Shown piece after piece: positions 55,271 to 63,745 of a stretch of 64,000 nucleotides of DNA. The notes under the pieces were generated by a model. The model worked only from the letters and a program-made list of their open reading frames with translations, was not told the DNA's origin and made no database searches. Within the stretch, counting starts at the first letter, position 1. Each line of letters starts with the position of its first letter. Position numbers and translations under genes: made by a program. Source of the stretch: Cyanobacteria bacterium SZAS LIN-3 (GTDB lineage: Bacteria > Cyanobacteriota > Vampirovibrionia > Obscuribacterales > Obscuribacteraceae); contig JAFEAV010000003.1 of the NCBI GenBank assembly GCA_018266215.1, positions 108,025 through 172,024 of the forward strand, written 5' to 3'.

Positions 55271-56032
55271 ATGGGTCCAGAAAATCTTTCGCATGCGCAC
55301 AATCAAAATGCCTCCGACGCTGTCGGTGCAGCCGCCGACCAGGTCGGCAAGATGGGCCAGATCGGCGCTGACTTTAGTAAAGGTCTCGGTAAGGCCGGCT
55401 CGGCCGTTGCTGATGGCGTCAACATCCACGACCGGCTCGGTTCTATGGACACTATCATGCATAAGGCCGGGCCGACTGAGGAGGACCGCCTGCAAGCAGA
55501 GTTGAAGCTGGCCGAGAAGATCAACAAGATTGATTCCCCCAGCGAACGCGCCGCTTTGATGGATCTGTCCAAGGCCCTCACCGGCGGTGATAAGGACGCA
55601 TTTGCCAAAGCTCTGACTAAGGTCGATCCCGCCGAGCTAAAAAAGGTGGTCGATGATTTGAACGACTTTATGACATCGAGCCATTGCAGCACCCGTATCG
55701 GTATGACCGAAGACGGCAAGGTCTTGCTGGGTGAACGCGGCCGTGACAGCGCTCTTGTATTTGATCCTAAAACTGGTGATACATCCACCAGAAAAGTTGA
55801 GACCCTGCAAAACGGCGGCATGCATATTGTCCCGGGCGAGGTGATGTTCAGCGATTCCAGTCGCACTTTTGGATCTATCAGTGACCATACGGTCAATCGC
55901 CTGGATATGACATTTGAGCCAGGCAGGCCCTTTTTCCCCGGTGTGATTGCGAGAGACGCTAAACAGGGGATCGACAAAAACAACATTCCGCATCTGGAGT
56001 TGATCGACCCAAAACAAAAGATGAGTAAATAA
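55271..56032 (+). CDS. Hypothetical protein, helical N-terminus
   Basis: 253 residues from ATG 55271, preceded by GGGGTG; a GTG at 55262 is also open. No signal peptide. The N-terminal half is rich in Ala, Gly, Asp and Lys and mostly helical (GAAADQVGKMGQIGADFSKG, LADKINK-like segment LAEKINKIDSPSERAALMDL). The second half looks like a beta domain (RIGMTEDGKVLLGERGRDSA, GGMHIVPGEVMFSDSSRTFG). Not recognised. A good intrinsic terminator follows the stop. Confidence 0.55.
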   Translation: MGPENLSHAHNQNASDAVGAAADQVGKMGQIGADFSKGLGKAGSAVADGVNIHDRLGSMDTIMHKAGPTEEDRLQAELKLAEKINKIDSPSERAALMDLSKALTGGDKDAFAKALTKVDPAELKKVVDDLNDFMTSSHCSTRIGMTEDGKVLLGERGRDSALVFDPKTGDTSTRKVETLQNGGMHIVPGEVMFSDSSRTFGSISDHTVNRLDMTFEPGRPFFPGVIARDAKQGIDKNNIPHLELIDPKQKMSK

Positions 56033-56043
56033 GAGGATTGATG

Positions 56044-56076
56044 GAGCGGTCACAATGTGGCCGCTCTATTTTATTT
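56044..56076. terminator. Intrinsic terminator between convergent genes
   Basis: GAGCGGTCAC (56044-56053) pairs with GTGGCCGCTC (56057-56066) around AAT, a 10-bp stem with one G-T wobble, followed by TATTTTATTT. It ends the plus-strand gene at 56032 and its right arm touches the stop of the minus-strand hydrolase. Confidence 0.8.
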
Positions 56077-56944
56077 GCAGCTCTTTGACGCCGCTCTCTT
56101 TCTCGCTCAGGCTCTCACTTTTTGCGCCGCGGATATATTTGTCGAGGAAGGCTAAAGTGTATCGATTGATCAATTCTTCCTGATCCGTATTACGGTTGAA
56201 ATTGGTCCAGGCGAAATGGCCGGCTTGATCGAATTCGACAAAGTAAGCCGGTGATGATGTTTTTGCAAAGGCTCCCTGGGGCCCTTTGATTCTTGGGGTG
56301 ATGCCCCAATCTCTTGTGCCGCCCTGATACATGACCGGCACATTGAGCGAGCCCAGGGCGCCCTTCAGTGCATAGGGGGCGCAGTAGGGGGAGAGTGCCA
56401 CTATCGCTTTGACGCCGTCAATTTTCCAGCTGGGCCAGGCACCGCCCAGACCAAGCACGGTATATCCGCCCAGTGAATGCCCGCAGAGAGCCAGTTTCGA
56501 CCAGTCTATTCGTCTGTCCCAGGCCGGGTCTTTGTGCAGGGCCTGGAGTAAATTGATGATGTCTTCGCGGCGATCTTCGTGGGTGGTATCACTCCAATCT
56601 TCTGCCTTGCGAAAGCTCGATTGCGGTTGCGCGGCCGGGCCGCCCGAGCCCCGGGCGTCCTTGTGATTTGGCGCGATGACCAGATAGCCGTCCCTGGCCA
56701 GGGCCTGCATCAAAAATCGGCTCTGTGTGGCGCTCCCGCCAAAGCCATGGGAAAAGATTACCAGTGGTGATTTTTCTCTGGTTGTCGGCCGCCAGACAGC
56801 GACATTGAGCCCGGCCAGTTGAAGCGTTTCTTCAGACTGGCGCTGCCGCAGTCTTTCGGCAAAAATACCTGGTTGCGCCTGGGCGGGCAGGGTTGTGAGC
56901 AAGAGCAGAGCTGCAAGCAGTTTAGCTGCATTTTTGCGGAGCAT
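56066..56944 (-). CDS. Exported alpha/beta hydrolase
   Basis: 292 residues from ATG 56944 (signal peptide LLAALLLLTTLPAQAQ); an ATG at 56956 adds four residues. PAF-acetylhydrolase/chlorophyllase-like fold: FSHGFGGSATQ forms the oxyanion region, Ser157 is the nucleophile in CGHSLGGYT, Asp likely in GTRDWGITPR and His in QAGHFAW. It hydrolyses an ester in the periplasm; the substrate is unknown. Confidence 0.85.
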   Translation of the reverse strand: MLRKNAAKLLAALLLLTTLPAQAQPGIFAERLRQRQSEETLQLAGLNVAVWRPTTREKSPLVIFSHGFGGSATQSRFLMQALARDGYLVIAPNHKDARGSGGPAAQPQSSFRKAEDWSDTTHEDRREDIINLLQALHKDPAWDRRIDWSKLALCGHSLGGYTVLGLGGAWPSWKIDGVKAIVALSPYCAPYALKGALGSLNVPVMYQGGTRDWGITPRIKGPQGAFAKTSSPAYFVEFDQAGHFAWTNFNRNTDQEELINRYTLAFLDKYIRGAKSESLSEKESGVKELQIK

Positions 56945-57022
56945 AATTCCTCGCATACTTGTCTCACTTCAAATACGAAAAAATTTTGCTTTTGTTGCAG
57001 TCTGATTTTTGAAATTTGCCGC

Positions 57023-57727
57023 TTAACGGTCTACGACTACTCTGTGGCGCGGTGCATGGTAGTCGATAGCCGAGGATGAGGAATAGCCCACTCCGCTCTG
57101 GCCCATGTAGGCTCCGGCTGCGGGCTGCGAAATGAAGCGCTGATTAAATCCACCGCCGGCGGGCGCTTGAGTCTGCTGCGGCGCGGCGTAGTTCGGGTAG
57201 TAGTTTTGCGCCGGGGCCAACTGAGTTGAAAGGTCGCCGGTGGAGAGTTTGAAGTTGCCGAGGCCGGTCGGTGTTTGATTGTTTTCCGGGATGGAGCTGG
57301 GTGCCGGTGGTTCGGCAATTAAGCTGGAGCCGGACATGGGCGGGGCGGGCAGCATCTGGCCGCCTAACTCCTCGCCAAAGGCTTTTTTCATCTGTGAATT
57401 CATCGTCCCGGCCATTGCCTGGTCGACGGCATTGTTGTGGGCAATTTCCTTAGCCGTCAGGTCATGACCGATCAGCAGTCTCTGCAAATGCGGCTCTTCC
57501 CAGTCGAGCACGAAGGGCAGGAGCATGACGACAAAGACAAAGAGTCCCAGGAATATGGGCCAGAGCCCTCCCCCGGCTATGCGTGCAAAGCCCTTGCGCT
57601 CGGAGCCGGCATAGGCCATGTTCCAGCTGGCGCTGGCCTGGGGCTCGCCGCCGTGGGTGCTGTGAAGACCGTGATGGCCACCATGGTGTCCGCCGTGGCC
57701 AAATCCGCCACCTCCGCCATGACTCAT
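57023..57727 (-). CDS. His/Gly-rich single-helix membrane protein
   Basis: 234 residues. The N-terminus is a His/Gly run (GGGGGFGHGGHHGGHHGLH) that could bind metal. One transmembrane helix at about 55-72 (WPIFLGLFVFVVMLLPFVL) follows. The rest is Pro/Ala/Gln/Tyr-rich and probably disordered (PNYAAPQQTQAPAGGG). Unknown family. A near-consensus promoter lies 54-81 bases upstream. Confidence 0.6.
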   Translation of the reverse strand: MSHGGGGGFGHGGHHGGHHGLHSTHGGEPQASASWNMAYAGSERKGFARIAGGGLWPIFLGLFVFVVMLLPFVLDWEEPHLQRLLIGHDLTAKEIAHNNAVDQAMAGTMNSQMKKAFGEELGGQMLPAPPMSGSSLIAEPPAPSSIPENNQTPTGLGNFKLSTGDLSTQLAPAQNYYPNYAAPQQTQAPAGGGFNQRFISQPAAGAYMGQSGVGYSSSSAIDYHAPRHRVVVDR

Positions 57728-57780
57728 AGAAACTCCTGAAGGTCCGGACGCCCGGCGTCGGCTGGGGGAATAACAGCCTA

Positions 57781-57808
57781 ATCATATAGGTTCAGGCATT
57801 TCTTTCAA
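57781..57808 (-). promoter_or_regulatory. Sigma70-like promoter for the His/Gly-rich protein
   Basis: Minus strand TTGAAA (57803-57808), 16-base spacer, TATGAT (57781-57786). The leader to the ATG at 57727 is about 47 bases. Confidence 0.5.
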
Positions 57809-57875
57809 GTTAATAGGGGCGCCTGCGGTGGGGGATCCACCATGCCGGGCGGCAATTTGGCTCTTTGGAGTCGAT

Positions 57876-58745
57876 TCAGACCAGGTCCAGATCCTGCAAC
57901 AGTTGCCTCAGGGCCTCATTCTTTTCCGCCTGGCGCCCGTGAAAAGCCAGGTTGAGGGCCCGTTCGTTGCCCAGACGGCCGATCTTCAGCGGCACGCGGG
58001 TGCTGCCCTGCGCCCCTCTAATGTCATACTGGTCCTTCCCGGCCTTGCGAGTGCGGACGATGTCCTCAAAGAATGTCTGGGCCAGGCCGCTGATTAGCGT
58101 CGCCAGGGGGGCGGCGAGTTCTTCCGGGGTGTGTTTGACTTCAAAGTCGGGCAGGCCGAAACGGTTCAGACCGAGACTGGTGGTGCGTATCAGCTGCGGA
58201 TCCTGGGATTGCACTATGGTCAGAAAGGGCAAAAGTGAGGGGATGCCGGGCTGGGGCGTTTGCAGGCCGGTGAAGCTCTCCGGCGTCTCGAGAATTTTGA
58301 GGGAGTAGGGCTCGACTATGATGCCGCCTACTTCTTCGGCCAGCAGTGCGGCGGCAAAATTAACGATTTCCACGCCCGTCACCGCTGCGTCGAGGGCGCC
58401 TATATTCTGGACACCCGTTACCTGCACCAGGTACTGACTGGCCCTGAGCAGCACTTCGGCTTCGGCGCCGACATTGAGATATTGCAGAAATGTCTCCAGC
58501 GGCTTCAGTATCGGCGGGGCGGGGTTTAGCTCAAAGCTGAGCATGGAGGCCGTCTTTGCACTGAGAAGGTGGGCCCGCGTCTTTTTGTCGAAGCGTTCAT
58601 CGGTAAAGGATTTGAGCAATTTGTGATCAAAGATGCGATCGTCAAATTCATAGTTAAATGCCGGCGCCACCACATAGAGGCTGACCCGGATTTTGTCCGG
58701 GATGTCCAGGTGCTGGGGCGGCAGTCCGAAGGATGGTGATTTCAA
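57876..58745 (-). CDS. Hypothetical protein in the hydrolase-kinase operon
   Basis: 289 residues, TTG start three bases after the kinase stop. No signal peptide or clear helix for membrane insertion. Segments such as SLYVVAPAFNYEFDDRIFDH and LLRASQYLVQVTGVQNIGAL suggest an alpha/beta cytosolic protein. No motif recognised. Third gene after a dienelactone hydrolase and a P-loop kinase, so its function is probably linked to theirs. Confidence 0.6.
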   Translation of the reverse strand: MKSPSFGLPPQHLDIPDKIRVSLYVVAPAFNYEFDDRIFDHKLLKSFTDERFDKKTRAHLLSAKTASMLSFELNPAPPILKPLETFLQYLNVGAEAEVLLRASQYLVQVTGVQNIGALDAAVTGVEIVNFAAALLAEEVGGIIVEPYSLKILETPESFTGLQTPQPGIPSLLPFLTIVQSQDPQLIRTTSLGLNRFGLPDFEVKHTPEELAAPLATLISGLAQTFFEDIVRTRKAGKDQYDIRGAQGSTRVPLKIGRLGNERALNLAFHGRQAEKNEALRQLLQDLDLV

Positions 58746-58748
58746 CGG

Positions 58749-59435
58749 TCAATCCCCGCACCGATCGAGCGGCGGCATGGCGATGATGCGCTGGGCCCTG
58801 CCCTTACTGGCGTTGATCAAGTCGGCATTGGGCAGATCTGTGCTCTCCATTTTTGCCCGGGCCGCCGCCGCATCTCGCCCACCGGCGATGTGCCGCTGCA
58901 GCAGTCTCTCTTCGATGAGCGCGCGGTCGCTTTCGACAAACCAGCACTCATCCAGGATGGAGGCTATTTCGTCCCAGGGCGCCTCTGAGAGCAGTAAATA
59001 ATTACCTTCGACGATAACGATTTTGTGCTGCGGCAGCGGCATTACCTGTATGGCATCAGGTGTCGGCTCTTCTATGGCCCGGTCGAAACAGGGGCAGCCG
59101 ATGCTGATGTCGCCGCGGCTGCGGATGGTGCGGAGCAGATCGACGAAGGCCTGACCATCAAAAGAATCGGGCACGCCTTTAAGTTCAAACAAATTGAGCT
59201 TGCGCAATTCGGCGTTGTAGCGATGGAAGCCGTCCATGGGCACGACAACGGCCAGTGCGCTTTCGTCGCCCTGGAGCCGATTTAGTGCGGCCGCCAGAAA
59301 ATTGGCGGTCGTGCTTTTACCGGCCCCGGGATAGCCGACGATGCCCAGTATGAAGCGTTTGCCCTCCGGCAGACCTTGAGATTTCTGCAAAATATAGGCA
59401 ATCAGCTCGTCCGGTTTGACAAAATTGTTTGACAC
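58749..59435 (-). CDS. P-loop sugar or nucleoside kinase (PRK/uridine kinase-like)
   Basis: 228 residues, GTG start. Walker A GYPGAGKST near 32-40 and VPMDGFHRYNAELRK near 65-79 (the substrate-binding DGFH motif of phosphoribulokinase/uridine kinase/pantothenate kinase relatives, as in E. coli YggC). KIVIVEGNYLLLSEAPWDE near 133 is the second family signature. The phosphoryl acceptor is unknown. Confidence 0.85.
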   Translation of the reverse strand: MSNNFVKPDELIAYILQKSQGLPEGKRFILGIVGYPGAGKSTTANFLAAALNRLQGDESALAVVVPMDGFHRYNAELRKLNLFELKGVPDSFDGQAFVDLLRTIRSRGDISIGCPCFDRAIEEPTPDAIQVMPLPQHKIVIVEGNYLLLSEAPWDEIASILDECWFVESDRALIEERLLQRHIAGGRDAAAARAKMESTDLPNADLINASKGRAQRIIAMPPLDRCGD

Positions 59436-59446
59436 TGTATGTGGTA

Positions 59447-60142
59447 TTACCCCAGATACTTGTGCAAGAACATATTGCTGCGAGCCAGAGCTACCATAGC
59501 CGAGAAACGGTCGTAGGAGCCTCTCTGGTCGCAGTTGAAACCATGATCCGCGCCCGGGTAAATGAGGACGCTGGTATTTCTTTTTTCCGCCAGGGCATCT
59601 TTCAATTTTTCGACGGCGGCGGCAGGAATGTGATCGTCCTTTTCGGCAAAGTGCATCATCAGAGGCGTTCTCAGATCCTTAGCCCGATCCGCAACAGCGT
59701 CGGCGCCTCCGCCGTAGTAGGCGACCGCGGCATCGACTGAATTATTTACAGCCAGGCGAAATGACAGATTGCCGCCCATGCAGTAGCCGACCGAGCCGAC
59801 TTTAGCCACGACTTCGGGCATTGCCTTCATTGTTTTGACCACATGGGCCAGGTCGTCGCGGGCCTGATCGAAGTCTAATTTTTGATAGTAGGAAAAACCT
59901 TCCTGAATCTCAGCTTCTGAATAGCCGATGTTAAGACCGGGCTTGATGCGGAAAAAGACATCGGGGGCAATCGCCACAAAGCCCAACTGGGCATAGGTAT
60001 CGACTACCTGGCGAATATGAGAATTGACGCCGAATATTTCTTGTATGACAAGAAGTCCCGGTCCCCGGCCTTCTTCCGGCATCGCCTGGTAAGCTGAAAA
60101 CTCGGTGCCATCTTCCGCTGTGAGTTTGATATCCTGGCCCAT
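59447..60142 (-). CDS. Dienelactone hydrolase family protein
   Basis: 231 residues. Catalytic Cys121 (GYCMGGN), Asp170 (EKDDHIP) and His200 (GADHGFN) with Glu35 (VIQEIFGVN) are the complete triad and partner of carboxymethylenebutenolidases. Many bacterial members act on unknown esters or lactones. AGGAG precedes the ATG. First gene of a three-gene run with gaps of 11 and 3 bases. Confidence 0.92.
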   Translation of the reverse strand: MGQDIKLTAEDGTEFSAYQAMPEEGRGPGLLVIQEIFGVNSHIRQVVDTYAQLGFVAIAPDVFFRIKPGLNIGYSEAEIQEGFSYYQKLDFDQARDDLAHVVKTMKAMPEVVAKVGSVGYCMGGNLSFRLAVNNSVDAAVAYYGGGADAVADRAKDLRTPLMMHFAEKDDHIPAAAVEKLKDALAEKRNTSVLIYPGADHGFNCDQRGSYDRFSAMVALARSNMFLHKYLG

Positions 60143-60232
60143 TTCTCTATGCTCCTGCCCTGTAACTGAGAGTGACAGTGATAGTTTAGACGCTTGGCAA
60201 GGCCGCGCGCGCCAAGATGAATGATTGTCGAC

Positions 60233-60649
60233 TTATTCCGGCGTTTCTTCCGGTCGCTTGACTTTCTGGCTCAAGCGCTCGTTGATAAGCGGTTCAAGTA
60301 CCTGCCGAAAATCTGCTGCGGCCATGCTGTTGAGGCAGATTAATCTGGCGCCGCGGGTGATGGCACTGATTTCGGTGGCTTCGTCGGTGGGCTCGTCCAC
60401 AAGAAAGATAAAGGGGATCTTCGCCAGTTCCGGGTCTACTTTGATCTCGTTGAGAAAACTGATGCCGTCGCCGTCCAGCATTTTTAAATCACTGACTATT
60501 ACTTCAGGTAAATTTTTCTGCGCCAGAAACAGGGCCACCGACATGGGCTGGGCTGTGACCATCTGGTAATCAAGCGGCTCTATCGCGGCCCTCGTGAGGG
60601 CGACGGACTTTTGTGAGCTGCCGGCTACTAGTATCTTCGGGGTTTCCAT
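60233..60649 (-). CDS. Stand-alone receiver domain, degenerate
   Basis: 138 residues: one CheY-like domain. The phospho-acceptor Asp54 is present (VIVSDLKMLDGDG), but the acidic pair after strand 1 is replaced by AGSS (residues 9-12) and the usual Lys after strand 5 is missing (RLICLNS). Mg2+-dependent phosphorylation is therefore doubtful. A 20-residue charged tail follows. No kinase partner nearby. Confidence 0.75.
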   Translation of the reverse strand: METPKILVAGSSQKSVALTRAAIEPLDYQMVTAQPMSVALFLAQKNLPEVIVSDLKMLDGDGISFLNEIKVDPELAKIPFIFLVDEPTDEATEISAITRGARLICLNSMAAADFRQVLEPLINERLSQKVKRPEETPE

Positions 60650-60708
60650 CGGCTTGTGATGTTAAACTGGTTGTGACGTGAAAGCAAGCTCAGGGCTTGT
60701 CTATATCT

Positions 60709-61290
60709 ATGAAAAAAGACGCACAAAAGCTGGTGGCCCGGGCGGCCGCTCGCTTTATGGTTGATGGTCTGGAAAGCGAGTATCTCGGGGCAAAGGAGCG
60801 CGCGGTCGCCATGCTTGGTCTGGGGGCTCAGTGCCGCCTTCCCTCAAATAAACAGATCAGAGAATGTATCGCCCAGTTAACGAGGGATGATCTCGGTGAC
60901 AATGAGCTCAATCGCCGCCTGCGGGAAATGCGCGAAATCGCCTGCCGGGTGATGACCGCGCTCAATGATTTTGATCCCTTTCTCATCGGCAGCACATTGA
61001 GTGGAGAAATTCACAGCGCCTCGGACATTGATCTTCACGCCTACTGCGATCAGCCCGCCGCCCTGGTGGAACGCCTGGAAGAGTGGGATTTTGAGGGCGT
61101 GGAAGAGGAATATGTGGAAAATCGCAAAGGACAATTTGTGCATTTGCGCTGGAGCGAGCAGGGCTATCCTGTGGAAGTGACTGTCTATCCGGTGGGCTGG
61201 CGCGATCTTGTGCCTGTGTCGTCGGTCACTGGCAAGCCGATGAAACGCGCTGCACTGCCTCAGGTACGCAGACTTATAGGATCCGATTGA
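60709..61290 (+). CDS. Nucleotidyltransferase-fold protein
   Basis: 193 residues from ATG 60709; an in-frame TTG at 60697 is less likely. Gly94-Ser95 followed by Asp106 and Asp108 (IGSTLSGEIHSASDIDLHAY) is the GS...DxD motif of the polymerase-beta superfamily. A following VEVTVYPVGW may hold the third acid. It might modify a protein or RNA with a nucleotide; substrate unknown. Divergent from the receiver gene. Confidence 0.75.
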   Translation: MKKDAQKLVARAAARFMVDGLESEYLGAKERAVAMLGLGAQCRLPSNKQIRECIAQLTRDDLGDNELNRRLREMREIACRVMTALNDFDPFLIGSTLSGEIHSASDIDLHAYCDQPAALVERLEEWDFEGVEEEYVENRKGQFVHLRWSEQGYPVEVTVYPVGWRDLVPVSSVTGKPMKRAALPQVRRLIGSD

Positions 61291-61314
61291 AAATTAGAGC
61301 AGCAAGAGGTGCAA

Positions 61315-62211
61315 ATGGAAAAAAGAGTACTGGGAAAAACCGGAATGAATGTCAGCGTGCTCGGTTTTGGCGCCGCTGAAATCGGTTACGAAGGCGCCGA
61401 TCAGCCCGATATTGACAAGCTGGTGAATTCGGCCCTGGATCAGGGTTTGAATGCCATCGATACGGCCGAGTGTTATGTCGACAGTGAGGAAAAATTGGGG
61501 CGCGCCGCCGCCAAAAGGCGGAAAGAATTTTTTCTCTTCACCAAAGTCGGGCACGCCGGCAACTTTTTTACCCCGGCCTGGTCTGCCGCTGAAATCAGCG
61601 CCAGTATTGACAGAAGCTTGAAAAATTTACAGACCGACTATGTCGATCTGGTGCAATTGCACAGCTGCGACAGCGATGTTTTGAAAAAAGGCGAAGCCAT
61701 AGAAGCACTGCAAAAAGCGAAGCAGGCTGGCAAAACTCGCTTCATCGGCTATAGCGGGGATGGACAGGACGCGCTTACAGCCATCGATATGGACGTTTTT
61801 GACACCCTGCAAACATCGGTCAGTATTTTTGATCAGCAGTGTATTGATGTACTTTTGCCCCGGGCGAAGGAAAAAAACATAGGCGTCATCGCCAAACGCC
61901 CGATCGGCAATGCCGTCTGGCGCTTCAAGACTAAACCCGGCAATGAGTATGTGCAGGAATACTGGCGGCGAGCGCAGGAGCTGGCTTACGATTTTGTCGA
62001 CGGCGACGAGGCGAGAGTAAGTGAAAAAGCTCTGCGCTTTACCCTCTCCCAACCCGGTGTTTGCACAATGATTGTAGGCACTACCAAGCCCGGACGCTGG
62101 CAAGAAAATGCCAAATTGATTGCCGCCGGCCCTCTGCCCGACTCCGAAATCAAGGCCATCAGAGCGCGCTGGGCGCAGGTGGCCTCAGCCGACTGGGTCG
62201 GTCAGGTCTAA
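61315..62211 (+). CDS. Aldo-keto reductase
   Basis: 298 residues from ATG 61315, with AGAGGTG upstream; a GTG-type frame start at 61309 is rejected. TIM-barrel reductase with Asp49 and Tyr54 (AIDTAECYVDS), Lys77 (LFTKVGHAG) and His in VQLHSCDSD. Similar to the group with L-glyceraldehyde or inositol-type reductases. Not closely similar to the aldo-keto reductase at 28.5 kb. Substrate unknown. Confidence 0.9.
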   Translation: MEKRVLGKTGMNVSVLGFGAAEIGYEGADQPDIDKLVNSALDQGLNAIDTAECYVDSEEKLGRAAAKRRKEFFLFTKVGHAGNFFTPAWSAAEISASIDRSLKNLQTDYVDLVQLHSCDSDVLKKGEAIEALQKAKQAGKTRFIGYSGDGQDALTAIDMDVFDTLQTSVSIFDQQCIDVLLPRAKEKNIGVIAKRPIGNAVWRFKTKPGNEYVQEYWRRAQELAYDFVDGDEARVSEKALRFTLSQPGVCTMIVGTTKPGRWQENAKLIAAGPLPDSEIKAIRARWAQVASADWVGQV

Positions 62212-62227
62212 ATCTAAAACTAAGGGC

Positions 62228-62908
62228 TCAGTCCTGGGGGGCGCGGGCGCGGCGGGGCTTAACCAGCACAGCTGCGCCTTCTTCGCTTGCTTCGTCGGCG
62301 GAGGCGCCAGTCTTGATCTTACCGCTAACCGAGGTTTCAACTTCCTTGGTCACGCGGCTGATGAAATGATTGTCGGTTTCCCAGAGCTTGGGCGCATAGC
62401 CGGTCAATTTGATCAGATGCTTCTTAGCCAGATTGCCGAATTCGTCGTCATTGTACATATTGCCCATGAGGTTCAAACCCTTGAACGTCATGCCTTTTTC
62501 CATGCCCACTTCATTGCGGTAGACTTTGATCCACTCCGAAAGACACTTTTTATAGAGATAGGGGTCGCGTTCGGTTTGTCTTTCGACTTTGGCTTCCAGC
62601 GCCTGGGCGTAGATCAGATGGATGTCCATATCGTCGTCGTCCATCTTCATAGCCCGCTGGGCCAGAGCCAGAGCCCGGGAAACGTTGCCGTTTTTGAGTG
62701 AGACTCGGGCGCGATTGGCTACCGATCTGGCTGTTTCCATATCCGGTGAAACGATGTCGTCATATTCGTGTACATGAGCGCCGGGGCCTTTCATGTTTTC
62801 CGAACGCAGCGGTTTATCGAGTGAATCGCGCTCGGCAAGAGCAGCCGCGTGTCCTGTGAGCACCTGGCTGATGATGAAGCTTATGAGAAGTGGCCGGTAA
62901 TTTTTCAC
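62228..62908 (-). CDS. Exported TPR-like protein
   Basis: 226 residues from GTG 62908 (signal peptide LLISFIISQVLTGHAAALA); the frame is open to ATG 62968, which would cover a dyad and is disfavoured. One TPR-like pair at about 75-125 (NGNVSRALALAQRAMKMDDD, HLIYAQALEAKVERQ). C-terminus is charged and low-complexity. Unknown function; resembles other small periplasmic TPR proteins of this genome in layout. Confidence 0.6.
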   Translation of the reverse strand: MKNYRPLLISFIISQVLTGHAAALAERDSLDKPLRSENMKGPGAHVHEYDDIVSPDMETARSVANRARVSLKNGNVSRALALAQRAMKMDDDDMDIHLIYAQALEAKVERQTERDPYLYKKCLSEWIKVYRNEVGMEKGMTFKGLNLMGNMYNDDEFGNLAKKHLIKLTGYAPKLWETDNHFISRVTKEVETSVSGKIKTGASADEASEEGAAVLVKPRRARAPQD

Positions 62909-62942
62909 GAATTTACTGTAGATGGTCCATGTCGCCACATAA

Positions 62943-62958
62943 TAGACAAGATAGTCTA
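62943..62958. promoter_or_regulatory. TAGAC-N6-GTCTA dyad near the TetR gene
   Basis: TAGAC (62943-62947) and GTCTA (62954-62958) are the same half-sites as in the two RND operators, but spaced by six rather than five bases; a further TAGACGGT overlaps at 62957-62964. It lies 87 bases upstream of the TetR start, in the leader of the divergent TPR gene. Candidate autoregulatory site. Confidence 0.3.
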
Positions 62959-63004
62959 GACGGTGCAAAATAACTGCGTACGGGCGGTATTTTTGGATGG
63001 TTGT

Positions 63005-63034
63005 ATAAAATCACACCCTGGCATGGTTTGTCAA
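63005..63034 (-). promoter_or_regulatory. Promoter-like sequence for the TPR gene
   Basis: Minus strand TTGACA (63029-63034) with TTTTAT (63005-63010) at 18 bases. The -35 is perfect; the -10 is weak. It overlaps the region just upstream of the divergent TetR gene. Confidence 0.35.
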
Positions 63035-63044
63035 ACGGAAGAGA

Positions 63045-63680
63045 ATGGTTCCCGGTAGGCGATTGCAGAAGAGAGAAGGGACCCGACAGTTGATATTGTC
63101 GGCCGCGGCCAAGCTCTTTGGTGAGAAGGGCTACGCCCAGTCCTCGGTGGATGACATAGCCGCCGCCGCCGATATTGTTAAGGGAACCTTTTATTATAAT
63201 TTCGGCTCCAAGGAAGACGTAGTCATCGCCTTGCGTCACAGTTCTGTGCAAAAGGCCTGTCTGGAGGCCGAGCAAATGGCCGCCGAGGGCGTTTCACCGC
63301 TTAAGTGCATCGAGCATTATCTGGTGGAGACCAGTCGCTGGTCGGAGGAAAATCCTGAGCTGGCCCTGGTTTTATTCAGTAACGGGCCGCTCTATGTCTC
63401 CACTCGTCCGGTGAAAGAGGGCAAGGCCGGCTCCCCGCCCAAGCCGCCGCAGCCGCCACCCTTGCCGGTGATTTTGAAAAATCTGGTAGTCCTGGCCCAG
63501 GAGCAAGGCGAGGTCAGATGCGAGTTACAGCCCGCTTTTGTTGCGGCTCTCATTTCTTTCGTCAGCATTCATACGCATCTGACCTGGGCGGCCGAAGGCA
63601 TGTCGGGCAGCCCTTGCGACCAGGTGCTGACCAATTTCCGCACCCTGCTTCAGGGACTGGGTGCCGTCACCGAGTGTTAA
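63045..63680 (+). CDS. TetR-family transcriptional regulator
   Basis: 211 residues. The N-terminal HTH is typical: ILSAAAKLFGEKGYAQSSVD, then DIAAAADIVKGTFYYNFGSK at about 36-55. The C-terminal ligand domain is unrelated to any I can name and contains a Pro-rich loop (PPKPPQPPPLP near 128-138). Probably a repressor. Its target is unknown; a shared half-site with the RND operators makes that pump one candidate, although it is 29 kb away. Confidence 0.92.
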   Translation: MVPGRRLQKREGTRQLILSAAAKLFGEKGYAQSSVDDIAAAADIVKGTFYYNFGSKEDVVIALRHSSVQKACLEAEQMAAEGVSPLKCIEHYLVETSRWSEENPELALVLFSNGPLYVSTRPVKEGKAGSPPKPPQPPPLPVILKNLVVLAQEQGEVRCELQPAFVAALISFVSIHTHLTWAAEGMSGSPCDQVLTNFRTLLQGLGAVTEC

Positions 63681-63745
63681 CCCTGTATTGATTAGTCGGC
63701 CTTAAACTATGCTAGTCTCATCCTGCCGTCTGGAGGGACTATTTC

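Noticed and set aside
60194..60217. CTTGGC...GCCAAG hairpin between the dienelactone hydrolase and receiver genes
   Set aside because: Long GC-rich loop and no T run on either strand, so not called a terminator.
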